From Linanthus parryae (Eukaryota > Streptophyta > Magnoliopsida > Ericales > Polemoniaceae): a stretch of DNA of 64,000 nt. Positions within the stretch are counted from its first letter, which is position 1. Every line of letters begins with the position of its first letter. The stretch is taken from contig JALGPY010000009.1 of the NCBI GenBank assembly GCA_023055425.1, positions 56,172,616-56,236,615 on the forward strand, given 5' to 3'. Both the position numbers and the translations under genes were made by a program. A model generated the notes under the pieces. That model did not search any database. It worked only from the letters and a program-made list of their open reading frames with translations, and had not been told where the DNA came from. Positions 53,512-64,000 of this stretch are shown one piece after another.

Positions 53512-56290
53512 CTAGAGCCAATATGGCGCATCTCGTATGCCCATACTCCTAGTGTGCCCTTCATGCTTCCACTGCGTGAGCGGCTTTGTAAGCGGGTCTG
53601 ACAGATTCTCATTTGTAGGAATCTTGCATATCCGAACGTCTCCTCTATCGATAATATCTCGAATCAGATGAAACTTCCTGAGCACATGCTTGGATTTCTG
53701 GTGCGACCTGGGTTTCTTCGATTTCGCGATCGCCCCAGTGTTGTCACAGAACAACTCAACTGGATCCGCAATGCTAGGGACCACACCAAGTTCAGAAACA
53801 AACTTTCTGATCCAAACAGCTTCCTTTGCTGCGCCATTTGCAGCAATGTACTCAGCCTCTGTTGTAGAATCAGCTACCGTCTCTTGCTTGGAACTCTTCC
53901 AGCTCACCGCTGCTCCATTCAGGCAAAACACATATCCCGATTGTGATCTAAAGTCATCTCTGTCGGTTTGGAAGCTTGCATCAGTGTAACCCCTTACACG
54001 CAACTCTTCCTTACCGCCAAATATCAAGAAAGCATCCTTAGTTCTTCTCAAGTACTTTAGGATGTTCTTGACTGCAATCCAGTGACTCTCACCCGGATTG
54101 GATTGGTATCTGCTTGTCATACTCAAGGCATATGACACATCTGGTCTAGTACATAACATGGCGTACATGATAGATCCTATGGCCGAGGCATAGGGGATTC
54201 TACTCATGCGTTCCTTCTCAATCTCATTGGAAGGACAACCACTCTTCGAAAGAGTGATTCCATGTGACATGGGCAAGAATCCCTTCTTGGAATCTTGCAT
54301 TTTGAACCGTTTCAACACCTTGTCAATATATGTACTTTGACTTAGGCCTAGCAACCTCTTAGATCTATCTCTATAGATCTTTATACCTAGTATATAGGCT
54401 GCTTCCCCTAAGTCCTTCATTGAGAAACACTTTCCTAGCCAATCTTTCACAGGTTGCAACATGGGAACGTCGTTTCCAATGAGTAGTATGTCATCCACAT
54501 ACAAGACCAGAAAAGCTACAGAGCTCCCACTAACCTTCTTGTAGACACAAGACTCATCTTCGTTTCAGATGAAGCCAAACTCTTTGACCACTTCATCAAA
54601 ACGTCAATTCCAACTCCTAGAAGCTTGCTTCAATCCATAAATGGATCGTTGCAGCTTACAGACTTTGTTGGCTTGCTTTGGATCCTCAAAACCCTCCGGC
54701 TGTATCATATACACGTCCTCGAGGAGATTCCCATAAAGGAATGCTGTTTTGACATCCATCTGCCAAATCTCATAGTCGTGGTATGCTGCAATTGCAAGTA
54801 GGATCCGGATGGATTTGGTCATTGCGACTGGTGAAAAGGTTTCATCATAGTCAATACCATGAATCTGTCTGAATCCCTTAGCCACCAATCGGCCCTTATA
54901 GGTATTCACATTACCATCCATGTCGATCTTCTTCTTGAAGACCCACTTGCACCCTATGGGACGTGCCCCATCGGGTGGTTCCACCAAAGTCCATACTTTG
55001 TTGGTATACATGGATTCCATCTCGGATCTCATGGCTTCTAGCCACTTCTGAGAGTCAGGGCCACTCATGGCCTCCTCATAGGTAGTAGGCTCATTATCTT
55101 TGAGCATCGTGTCACCGGAATCGGTTACGAGAAGTCCATACCTCTCGGGTTCCTGGCGCACTCTACTAGATCTACGAAGCTCTTGTGTTACCTGAACAGG
55201 TTGCTCCACAACTACTTGTGGTTCCTGTTCATGTTCCATAATCGGTTCAGTGATTTGTGGTTCTTGAACCTCTTCAAGTTCTACATTCCTCCCACTTGCT
55301 TCTTTAGAGACAAACTCTCTTTCTAGAAACACGCCGGTCCGAGCAACAAACACTTTGTTCTCGGTTGGATTGTAGAAGTAGTAACCCTTAGTTTCCTTAG
55401 GGTACCCCACAAATTTACACTTATCCGATTTAGGCCCCAACTTGTCTGATTGTAAACGTTTTACATAGACATCGCAGCCCCAAATCCTCATGAACGACAG
55501 TGTGGGACGCCTCCCACTCCACATCTCATATGGTGTCTTCATGACTGATTTAGATGGAACACGGTTAATGGTGAAAGCTGCACTTAATAGAGCGTAGCCC
55601 CAAAACGATAATGGAAGATCGGTTTGACACATCATAGATCGAACCATATCCAATAGGGTTCGATTCCTCCTCTCGGACACGCCATTCCATTGTGGCGTTC
55701 CGGGTGGAGTGAGTTGGGACACAATCCCACACTCTCTAAGATAGTCGTCAAACTCTTGGCTCAAGTATTCTCCTCCACGATCCGATCGTAGGGCCTTGAT
55801 ACTTTTGCCAAGTTGCTTTTCTACTTCATTCTTGAATTCTTTGAACACTTCAACGGATTTGGATTTTGCCCTCATAAGGTACACAAATCCATATCTACTG
55901 TAATCATCAGTAAAAGTAATGAAGTAGACATAACCACCCCTGGCAGGCGCGGCAAATGGCCCACACACATCAGTATGTATGAGCGCCAATTGCTCACTAG
56001 TCCTCTCACATTTCTTATTGAAAGGGGACTTTGTCATTTTTCCCAATAAACAAGCCTCACATGTCTCATATGATTCAAAATCAAATGAGTCTAGTAATCC
56101 ATCCTTATGGAGTCTAGATACACGTTTCTCATTTGTATGGCCTAAACGACAATGCCATAAATAAGCAGGATTTAAATCATTTATTTTAATCCGCTTGGTA
56201 TTAATGTTGTAGACAGGATTGCTTAGATCAAGGACATAAAGTCCATTAAATAATTGCGCATTAAAATAGTGAATATTATTTAAATAAAAG
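53512..56290 (-). pseudogene. Copia-3 integrase, reverse transcriptase and RNase H
   Basis: Coding order: pre-integrase C-R-L-G-H-T-N-E-K-R, integrase H-T-D-V-C-G-P-F, T-D-D-Y-S-R-Y, L-R-S-D-R-G-G-E-Y and W-N-G-V-S-E-R-R-N. RT: I-G-C-K-W-V-F-K-K-K, then Y-V-D-D-I-L-L at 54504. RNase H: Y-I-A-A-N-G-A-A-K-E-A-V-W, K-S-K-H-V-L-R-K-F-H. Two in-frame TGA stops (near 54591 and 54555) split it; the first replaces an Arg codon in W-N-R-R-F-D. Otherwise one frame over about 800 codons. Confidence 0.85.
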
Positions 56291-56293
56291 GAA

Positions 56294-56574
56294 TCTCAAA
56301 AGCGTACCACTGGAGATCAGAGTGCTTAAAATGAGTTGGGCCTCGCTGAACGAACCAGGCCCAGAGTGAAACTGTGCCGTTTGCTTTAATAGAGGAATTG
56401 GGAACGTTTAGCAATTACAACACCAACGAGGAACATCTCATGAGCCCTAAAAATCCCCAGAAATTAACAAGGAGAGCACTGTTAAGGACAAAGCACCGTT
56501 GAGCTTAACGAAAGAGGAATTCGTAGACGATACTAGGACGATGATTGTCAACAAGATAATTGCTGAAAACTTTC
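56294..56574. other. Host sequence between two head-to-head Copia elements
   Basis: 281 bp not belonging to either element. A plus-strand frame near 56493-56570 reads L-T-K-E-E-F-V-D-D-T-R-T-M-I-V-N-K and looks protein-like, but it is short and unassigned. Copia-4 inserted directly after it. Confidence 0.35.
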
Positions 56575-58000
56575 TGTTGGAATAGATGCCCTAGAGGCAA
56601 TCGTAGATTTAGTATGAACAATGTTTTGGCTAGAATATTCATTTATTATTTATGGCGATATTTAATATAATGAAGTCCTTAGATAAAATGTGTTATTTAT
56701 CTTAAATATCCCTAGTCCATTATATTGATTAATAGGACAATCAAATATAGACTAGTATGTGGATAGATTGATATGGAGATATCAAGTCTAACACATGGGT
56801 ATGCATTAGGAGTAATGGCATACTGGATTGACCCACGACGAAAAGGATACATTAGATTATGTGAAGTCACAATCGCTTTTCGTAGTTCTAATATTATTGC
56901 AATCCTTGGACTTGAAGTCACTAGATACTCTAGTTTGAAATATTGCGCTTTGATGTTATCAAACGTTACACCGTAACTGGGTAATCATAAAGGTGGCTAT
57001 CAGGCGTGATAGGAAGCAAGCTTAGAGATCGTAGTGATGTAGATAGGATTTGTCCCTCCCACATAATGGGGGTAAATATCCACGACCACTCGAGGGATGA
57101 GGCTTATTGAATGTCTGGCCAGACTCAGATAAATTAATATAGAGATATTAATGTTATCTGCAAGTATAAGCATATTCCCAGGATCAAGGAACTATGGATT
57201 GGATATACGAGTGTGACTATTTATGTCTCGTGTCCAATCCGGATATGGTGACAAAGGGATAATGCAATATGACATATTGGGCACAAAGGTTTGTCGGGAT
57301 CACTGACTATTTCTATGGGTTGGGTGGCATGGATGTGTTGCTAGACACCGCTCCATGTTAGTAACAGTTACTACCAACTATATAGAAACCTATGGGGTCA
57401 CACGTCAAATAGAGTAGAGCTAGATTTGGGATTAAATAATATAGATTAATTAATAGAAGGATCATTGTGCAACACCTTGCAAACTTAGTAGGACTAATTT
57501 ACAAGGAAGGGAATAGTTCTAGTCCTACTAGAACAAGAAAACTCTTATATGGAAACAACAAGGAGTTGTTGGAGTATATATATAAGAGGCTCTAGCTTCC
57601 TTCCCATATGATTGTTATTAGACATAACATAAAGGAGTGGGAGAGAGCAAAAGAGAGAGCAAGACAAGAGCTAGGCCGAAACCTAGCCCCGTCCGCCCCC
57701 TCTACCCGACGGCACAAGGAGGGCCGAACCTCCTTGGTTCCTTTTGTTGCTTTGATCTTCTTCCCTCTTCCTCCGGGTTCAAGCTAGCACTTTTTTGAAG
57801 GAAGAATCTAGATCTCACCTCTAGACGTGGATCAACCGTAGAGACGAGGACATCATTCTTCGTGTGATCTCACAAATCAAAAGGTACACATCTTCTATGA
57901 CCCTAATCATGTTATGATGTCTCTTCCTGTGATCCTTGGTGGGCTTTGAGTAGGATTAATTTTTGTTATTCCGCTGCGTTACCTACGTCAAAACCCAACA
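56575..58000 (+). repeat. Copia-4 5' LTR
   Basis: 1426 bp with a TATA region GTATATATATAAG near 57575, followed by a long R/U5 segment. Confidence 0.92.
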
Positions 58001-58014
58001 GTGGTATCAGAGCC

Positions 58015-59598
58015 ACAGGTCGTAGAACATAACATGATCTTATGTGTTTGCGATTTCAGTTCATACACCGTATTATTTATTACGCGAAGACTGAAAAATT
58101 GGCATAGTAGATGCAATATTGAATTTGATTCAATCAAACAAGACCCAATTTAACATTGGATGTTAGAATTGGTGAGTTTAATCACATAAGATGTGAATAA
58201 TTGGGTTCTTGAAAAATTAGGGTTCATGGGCACATGATTGAAAAGGGGTTTTCAATTATGGAACAAAGTTATGGAAATAAATCCATAAGGAAACAACCTT
58301 GCTTGGGCAACAAGGAAGAGGGAAGGAGACTAGGGCCGAAACCCTAGCCGCCCGCCCCTCCCTTGCGCGCCAAGCAAGGCCGCGGGCCTCTAGGCGTGCG
58401 GCGGTCCTAGGGTTCGGGCCACTTGTTGTCTTGGGCCCTTTGGACCGTTGTAAAACCCTAGTTACCCAATTTCATCAAAATTAAACAAGCGCGTTAAAAT
58501 TGGTTTTTAACTGTATTATGTGCTCAATTGCATGGTGGATGGATATGGCCTAGGATTGTGGATGTTTATTGTTTTGTGGTTTGGTTTACGGCCTGCGAGC
58601 TGATCAAATTAATGTAATAATTAATTAAGTTTTACGGCCTGCGAGTCGTCTTTTTTCTCCTCGACATGTGAGGCTTTTGTTATTTATTCTAGCTGTTAGG
58701 CTAGAATTAGAAATATTTAGATGATAGCCAAGAACGTGGAGAAGAAGACCGGAGAACCAAAGGAGCCAAAAGACATCCCTAGGCGCGTAGCTATGGTGGA
58801 GCACATGGAGATGAGCTCGGCACTTTAGGGCAATAAGATATTATCATTGGCTTGATAATATCATTAGTCTAGGGGCCATATCCATGCCACGTTTTTTTTT
58901 TGTTTTGTGGATGTTTATTATTCATGCCTTGTTATTTATTTTGTGTGTATGACGCTACTAGCAAAACGATAACAAGATAATAATAAACAAAGTTGGTCTT
59001 TTATTGTGGATGGCCCAATCCAAATAAGTAGACCATGTTGATAAGATCAACCAAACAACTTAAAAGAAATCCCTCAAATAAATATTGCGTTTTGCCTTCT
59101 CTTGCCAAAACACCCTTCATGATCATGGCCTATTAAAATTCGGGCTTGCCAAAGCAAGGCGATTTTAATTTTTCATGATGTGTTGCGGACGACGCAAGCT
59201 AGTAATGCGTGTATGTTGAAAACAAGAGGTTGGACGCAACTAGGCAAGAGTCAATTGGATTGATGAGCTTAGAGGCATGACAATTAGGAGTTATCCATTG
59301 GATAAAGAATAAAAGGAATTTATTCACCTAATTGGACCAAGAGTTGCATGGGATGCAATTGGAACGGTTCCTACCTAAATAACCAATTCTTGGGTGACTT
59401 GCCAAAGCAAGCTCAAGAAGAAGTGAAAAAGGGATCTTGGACCCACTAGAAAGTATAAAGATATTTTCCGCTTTAATAGTGAGGGCTATTAATCCGAAGA
59501 AAATAGTGGGAGCTATATTTAATGATCTAGCCATTGTTAAATATAGTCAAATTGTTCAAAATACTAAATTGCATATTTCTCGTTTTCTAGAATTCCAA
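58015..59598 (+). other. Copia-4 untranslated leader
   Basis: Almost 1.6 kb between PBS and gag start without a supported gene, unusually long for Copia. It contains a local duplication TTTACGGCCTGCGAG (near 58587 and 58632). Confidence 0.55.
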
Positions 59599-61131
59599 AT
59601 GGCAAACAACAACGCATCGAGTTCATCCCTACGATCTGTCCTTGAGAAGGATAAATTGTCTGGAACAAATTTCCTTGACTGGTACAGAAACTTGAGGATT
59701 GTCCTCAAGCAAGAAAAGAAGATGTACGTCTTGGACACTCAGATTCCAGACCCACCACAAGATGAGTCTCTACTAGCGGAAGTAAGGGCACGTCAGAAAC
59801 ATATTGATGATTCTAATAACGTGACTTGCCTCATGCTTTGCACCATGACTGGTGAGCTTCAGAAGCAACACGAGAACATGGAAGCCTATGATATGATCAG
59901 ACACTTGAAACAATTGTTTCAGGAACAGGCAAGGCATGAGCGCTATGAGGTGTCTAAAGCATTATTCAAAAGCAGTCTTGCAGAGGGGAATCCAGTAGCC
60001 CCTCATGTACTCCGAATGATCGGGTACATAGAGAACCTTGAGAGACTGGGGTTCCCACTCGGGCAGGACTTGGCAACTGATCTCGTCTTGCAATCGTTGC
60101 CTGACAGTTATAATCAGTTCATTATGAACTATAATATGAATGAGATCAACAAGTCTTTGCCAGACCTATTGAACATGCTAAAGACTGCTGAGCAAAGCAT
60201 CAATAAAGGCAAGGGCAAAGCCATAATGATGGTCCACAAGAAGAAGGGCAAGTCAGTTGCATCTACTTCAAAAGGAAAACGCAAGAAAGTTGCGAAATCC
60301 AAGGAAGCCCTAAAGCCTAGTGGAGGCGTGGCTAAAGGTGAATGTCACTACTGCAGCCAGCCGGGTCACTGGAGGAGGAATTGCCCTAAATATCTGGAGG
60401 ATAAGAAGCTTGGAATAGTGATTCCACCACCACCAGGTATTTATGTTATAGACGTCAATCTCTCTATTTCATCATCCTGGGTATTGGATACCGGATGTGG
60501 TTCTCACATTTGTCGTAATGTGCAGGATTTGAAAAGAAGTAGAAGATTGCGAAAAGGGGAGATAGACTTGCGCGTCGGGAATGGAGCAAATGTTGCTGCA
60601 TTAGCTGTAGGCATTTATGAGCTATCTTTGCCTTCTGGACTTATTTTAGAATTAGACAATTGCTTTTATGTGCCTGCTATGAGCAGAAACATTATTTCCG
60701 TTTCTTGTTTGGACGAGAAAAGTTTTTCTATTTCAATAAAGGACAAGTGTTGCTCCATTTATTTTGATAGTATGCACTATTGTAGTGCGCATTTGTCTAA
60801 TGGATTGTATATCCTTGATCTAAATAATCCAATCTATAACATAAATACTAAAAGGATTAAAACTAATAATTTAAATCCTACATATCTATGGCACTGTCGT
60901 TTAGGCCATATAAATGAGAAACGCATATCTAGACTCCATAAGGATGGACTTCTAGACTCATTTGATTTGGAATCATATGAGACATGTGAATCTTGTTTGT
61001 TAGGAAAAATGACAAAGTCCCCTTTCAATAAGAAAGGCGAGCGGACTAGTGAGTTATTGGCACTCATACATACTGATGTATGCAGACCATTCCCCACGCC
61101 TGCCAGAGGTGGTTATACCTATACCTTATGA
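59599..61131 (+). CDS. Copia-4 gag, protease and start of integrase
   Basis: Start chosen at M-A-N-N-N-A-S-S-S-S; the frame is open 54 codons upstream, but Copia gag begins with this type of sequence. Gag L-S-G-T-N-F-L-D-W-Y-R-N-L near residue 20. Zinc knuckle C-H-Y-C-S-Q-P-G-H-W-R-R-N-C near 250. Protease S-W-V-L-D-T-G-C-G-S-H near 293. Pre-integrase L-W-H-C-R-L-G-H near 430. Integrase H-T-D-V-C-R-P-F, with Arg for the usual Gly. A deletion of about 50 bp at about 61110-61125, compared with Copia-3, removes the T-D-D-Y-S-R-Y segment and shifts the frame. Confidence 0.85.
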   Translation: MANNNASSSSLRSVLEKDKLSGTNFLDWYRNLRIVLKQEKKMYVLDTQIPDPPQDESLLAEVRARQKHIDDSNNVTCLMLCTMTGELQKQHENMEAYDMIRHLKQLFQEQARHERYEVSKALFKSSLAEGNPVAPHVLRMIGYIENLERLGFPLGQDLATDLVLQSLPDSYNQFIMNYNMNEINKSLPDLLNMLKTAEQSINKGKGKAIMMVHKKKGKSVASTSKGKRKKVAKSKEALKPSGGVAKGECHYCSQPGHWRRNCPKYLEDKKLGIVIPPPPGIYVIDVNLSISSSWVLDTGCGSHICRNVQDLKRSRRLRKGEIDLRVGNGANVAALAVGIYELSLPSGLILELDNCFYVPAMSRNIISVSCLDEKSFSISIKDKCCSIYFDSMHYCSAHLSNGLYILDLNNPIYNINTKRIKTNNLNPTYLWHCRLGHINEKRISRLHKDGLLDSFDLESYETCESCLLGKMTKSPFNKKGERTSELLALIHTDVCRPFPTPARGGYTYTL

Positions 61132-63359
61132 AGGCCAAATTTGAATCCTTTGAATTGTTCAAGGAATTCAAGAATGAAGTAGAGAAGCAACTTGGCAAGA
61201 GTATTAAAGCTCTACGATCGGATCGTGGAGGAGAATACTTAAGCCAAGAGTTTGACGAGTATCTTAGAGAGTGTGGGATAGTATCCCAGCTCACTCCACC
61301 CGGAACACCACAATGGAATGGTGTATCTGAGAGGAGGAATCGCACTCTATTAGATATGATGCGATCTATGATGTCTCAAACAGATCTTCCGATATCCTTT
61401 TGGGGACATGCTCTAATGACGGCAGCTTTTACCATTAACCGTGTTCCATCCAAATAAGTCATGAAGACGCCATATGAGATATGGACTGGGAAGCGTCCCA
61501 TAGTGTCGTTTATGAAGATTTGGGGCTGCGACGTCTATGTAAAGCGTTTACAAACAGACAAGCTCGGGCCTAAAGCGGATAAGTGTAAGTTTTTGGGATA
61601 TCCTAAGGAGACTAAAGGATATTACTTCTATAACCCTACCGAGAACAAAGTGTTCGTTGCTCGGACCGGCGTGTTTCTAGAAAGAGAATTAGTCTCTAAA
61701 GAAGCAAGTGGGAGGGTTGTAGAACTTGAAGAAATTCATGAACCACAAACCACTGAACCAATAATGGAACATGAACAGGAACCACAAGAAGTTGTGGAAG
61801 AACCTGTTCAGGTAACACAGGAACTCCGTAGATCAGGAAGAGTGCGTCATGAGCCAGAGAGGTATGGACTTCTCGTGACTGAGCCCGATGACAAACCACT
61901 CATGGAAGATGAGCCTGCAACCTATGGAGAAGCCATGAGTGGCCCAGACTCTAAGAAGTAGCTAGAAGCCATGAGATGCGAAATGGATTCCATGTACACC
62001 AACAAAGTATGGACTTTGGTGGAACCACCCGAAGGGGCTCGACCCATAGGGTACAAGTGGGTCTTCAAGAAGAAGACCGACATGGATGGCAAAGTGGTTG
62101 CCTATAAGGGCCGATTGGTGGCCAAAGGTTATAGACAAATTCATGGTATTGACTATGATGAGACCTTTTCACCGGTCGCCATGACTAAATCCATTCGAAT
62201 CATACTTGCTATTGCAGCATACTACGACTATGAAATTTGGCAAATGGATGTCAAAACAGTGTTCCTTTATGGGAACCTCCTTGAGGATGTGTACATGACA
62301 CAACCAGAGGGTTTTGAGGATCCAGAGAATGCCAATAAAGTCTGTAAGCTGCAAAGGTCCATTTATGGATTAAAGCAAGCTTCTAGGAGCTGGAATCGAC
62401 GTTTTGATGACGCGGTCAAAGAGTTTGGCTTCATCAAGAACAAAGATGAGCCTTGTGTTTACAAGAAGGTTAGTGGGAGCTCTATAGTATTTCTGGTCTT
62501 GTATGTGGATGACATACTAATCATTGGCAATGACATTCCTACTCTGCAATCTGTTAAATATTGGCTAGGAAAGTGCTTTGCAATGAAAGACTTAGGAGAT
62601 GCAGCCTATATACTTGGTATAAAGATCTATAGAGATAGATCTAAAAGGTTGCTTGGCCTAAGTCAGAGTACATATATTGACAAGGTGTTGAAGAGGTTCA
62701 ACATGCAAGATTCCAAGAAGAGATTCTTGCCCATGTCACATGGAGTCACTCTTTCCAGGAATGACTGTCCCTCCAATGAGATGGAGAAGGACCGCATGAG
62801 CAGGATACCCTATGCTTCGGCCATAGGATCCATCATGTACGCCATGCTATGTACTAAACCAGACGTATCATACGCATTGAGTATGGTGAGCAGATACCAG
62901 TCCAATCCGGGTGAGAGTCACTGGATTGCTGTCAAGAACAACCTAAAATACTTGAGAAGAACTAAGGATGTATTCTTGATATTTGGAGGTATGGAAGAGC
63001 TAAGTGTAAAGGGTTACACTGAAGCAAGCTTCCAAACCGACAAGGATGATTACAAATCGCAGTCTGGATACGTGTTTTGCCTGAATGGAGGAGCTGTAAG
63101 CTGGAAGAGTTCCAAGCAAGGAACAGTTGCTGATTCTACAACAGAAGCTGAGTACATTGCTGCTGCGGAAGCGGCAAAAGAGGCAGTATGGATAAAGAAG
63201 TTTATCGCTGAGCTTGGTGTGGTCCCTAGCATAGTGGATCCCATAGATTTGTACAGTGACAACTCTGGGGCAATCGCACAGGCAAAGGAACCAAGATCGC
63301 ACCAAAAGTCAAAGCATGTACTTAGGAGATTCCATCTTATTCGGGATATGATCGATTGA
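61120..63359 (+). pseudogene. Copia-4 integrase core, reverse transcriptase and RNase H
   Basis: One frame after the deletion, with stops at 61455-61457 (TAA), 61959-61961 (TAG) and 63357-63359 (TGA). Integrase L-R-S-D-R-G-G-E-Y and W-N-G-V-S-E-R-R-N. RT P-I-G-Y-K-W-V-F-K-K-K, L-Y-V-D-D-I-L-I near 62500. RNase H E-A-E-Y-I-A-A-A-E-A-A-K-E-A-V-W, K-S-K-H-V-L-R-R-F-H. Conserved C-terminal sequence continues after the last stop to about 63490. Confidence 0.85.
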
Positions 63360-63505
63360 GGAGATGTGAAGATGTGCAAGATTCCGACGGATGACAACGT
63401 GTCAGATCCGCTCACGAAACCTCTTGCGCAGCGAAAGCATGAAGGGCACGCCAGATCTATAGGCATACGAGATGCGCCAGATTGGCTCTAGTGCAAGTGG
63501 GAGAC

Positions 63506-64000
63506 TGTTGGAATAGATTCCCTAGAGGCAATCGTAGATTTAGTATGAACAATGTTTTGGCTAGAATATTCATTTATTATTTATGGCGATATTTAATATA
63601 ATGAAGTCCTTAGATAAAATGTGTTATTTATCTTAAATATCCCTAGTCCATTATATTGATTAATAGGACAATCAAATATAGACTAGTATGTGGATAGATT
63701 GATATGGAGATATCAAGTCTAACACATGGGTATGCATTAGGAGTAATGGCATACTGGATTGACCCACGACGAAAAGGATACATTAGATTATGTGAAGTCA
63801 CAATCGCTTTTCGTAGTGCTAATATTATTGCAATCCTTGGACTTGAAGTCACTAGATACTCTAGTTGTGAAATATTGCGCTTTGATGTTATCAAACGTTA
63901 CACCGTAACTGGGTAATCATAAAGGTGGCTATCAGGCGTGATAGGAAGCAAGCTTAGAGATCGTAGTGATGTAGATAGGATTTGTCCCTCCCACATAATG
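63506..64000 (+). repeat. Copia-4 3' LTR (partial)
   Basis: The first 495 bp match 56575-57068 with about three differences (for example GATGCCC versus GATTCCC). The rest lies beyond the window. Confidence 0.92.

Larger units (their letters stand above)
52072..56293 (-). mobile_element. Copia-3: 5'-truncated Copia element
   Basis: On the minus strand it consists of part of the protease/pre-integrase region, integrase, RT, RNase H and a complete 3' LTR (53497-52072, 1426 bp, TGTTGGAATAG...CCCTACA). The 5' LTR, gag and protease start are missing; homology to Copia-4 stops at about 56293. It is the same family as Copia-4, and the LTR is exactly as long as Copia-4's 5' LTR. Confidence 0.85.
56575..64000 (+). 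mobile_element. Copia-4: Copia element running off the window
   Basis: 5' LTR 56575-58000 (1426 bp, TGTTGGAATAG...AACCCAACA), PBS TGGTATCAGAGCC at 58002-58014, polyprotein 59599-63359 with defects, purine tract AAGTGGGAGAC, 3' LTR from 63506 to beyond the window. In the ~495 bp that can be compared the LTRs differ at about three positions, so insertion was recent despite the broken polyprotein. Confidence 0.92.

Noticed and set aside
56773..56976. Frames in the Copia-4 LTRs (also at 63704)
   Set aside because: The same frames recur in both LTR copies and are LTR sequence without coding evidence.

Overview
The window is a repeat-rich stretch of a flowering-plant nuclear genome, probably a dicot. 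The evidence is spliced genes with GT/AG introns, a plant-type ABCC (MRP) transporter, plant LTR retrotransposons of the Copia and Gypsy superfamilies, a TRIM, tRNA-derived SINEs, Stowaway/hAT/Harbinger-type MITEs, and a LINE tail. There are no prokaryotic operons or CRISPR arrays. Species was not determined.

Layout. (1) 1-760: 3' tail of a LINE-like element ending in poly(A). (2) 1284-14421, minus strand: a complete 10-exon ABCC transporter gene (about 1469 codons). Every exon joins in frame at GT/AG borders, although intron 5 holds a full 5.4-kb Copia element (Copia-1, 4219-9598) with identical-looking LTRs. Intron 9 holds a TIR-like element. (3) 14.4-21.1 kb: intergenic DNA with a TRIM (15412-15987, perfect TSD), two SINEs, several MITEs, and the decayed exons of a TraB-family gene on the minus strand (16129-19940). 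(4) 21092-51980: an old Copia element (Copia-2) split by two later Gypsy insertions. Gypsy-1 (23765-36026, plus strand, Tat-like) sits in its integrase region and Gypsy-2 (36953-50483, minus strand, Athila-like) in its reverse transcriptase. Both have perfect 5-bp TSDs, so the nesting order can be read directly. (5) 52072-64000: two members of one Copia family in opposite orientation. Copia-3 (minus) lacks its 5' part; Copia-4 (plus) runs off the window end inside its 3' LTR.

Most notable content. Gypsy-1 carries, antisense to its own gag-pol and next to its 3' LTR, a five-exon gene (30332-34647) with a plant-mobile-domain-like N-terminal region and a coiled-coil C-terminus. Its splice sites and phases close perfectly over 1274 codons, but three in-frame stops interrupt it. 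Gypsy-2 carries a sense ORF after pol with a candidate splice acceptor, an integrase whose first catalytic Asp is Asn, and a perfectly self-complementary 14-mer (TGCGTATATACGCA) that is dispersed and has changed copy number between its two LTRs. The Copia-1 promoter has a TATA sequence sitting exactly in the loop of a perfect 13-bp inverted repeat.

Only the ABCC transporter looks like a functional host gene. It would make a membrane ATP-driven pump for conjugated organic anions. All exon borders, domains and divergence statements are by eye from the sequence; no database search was run.
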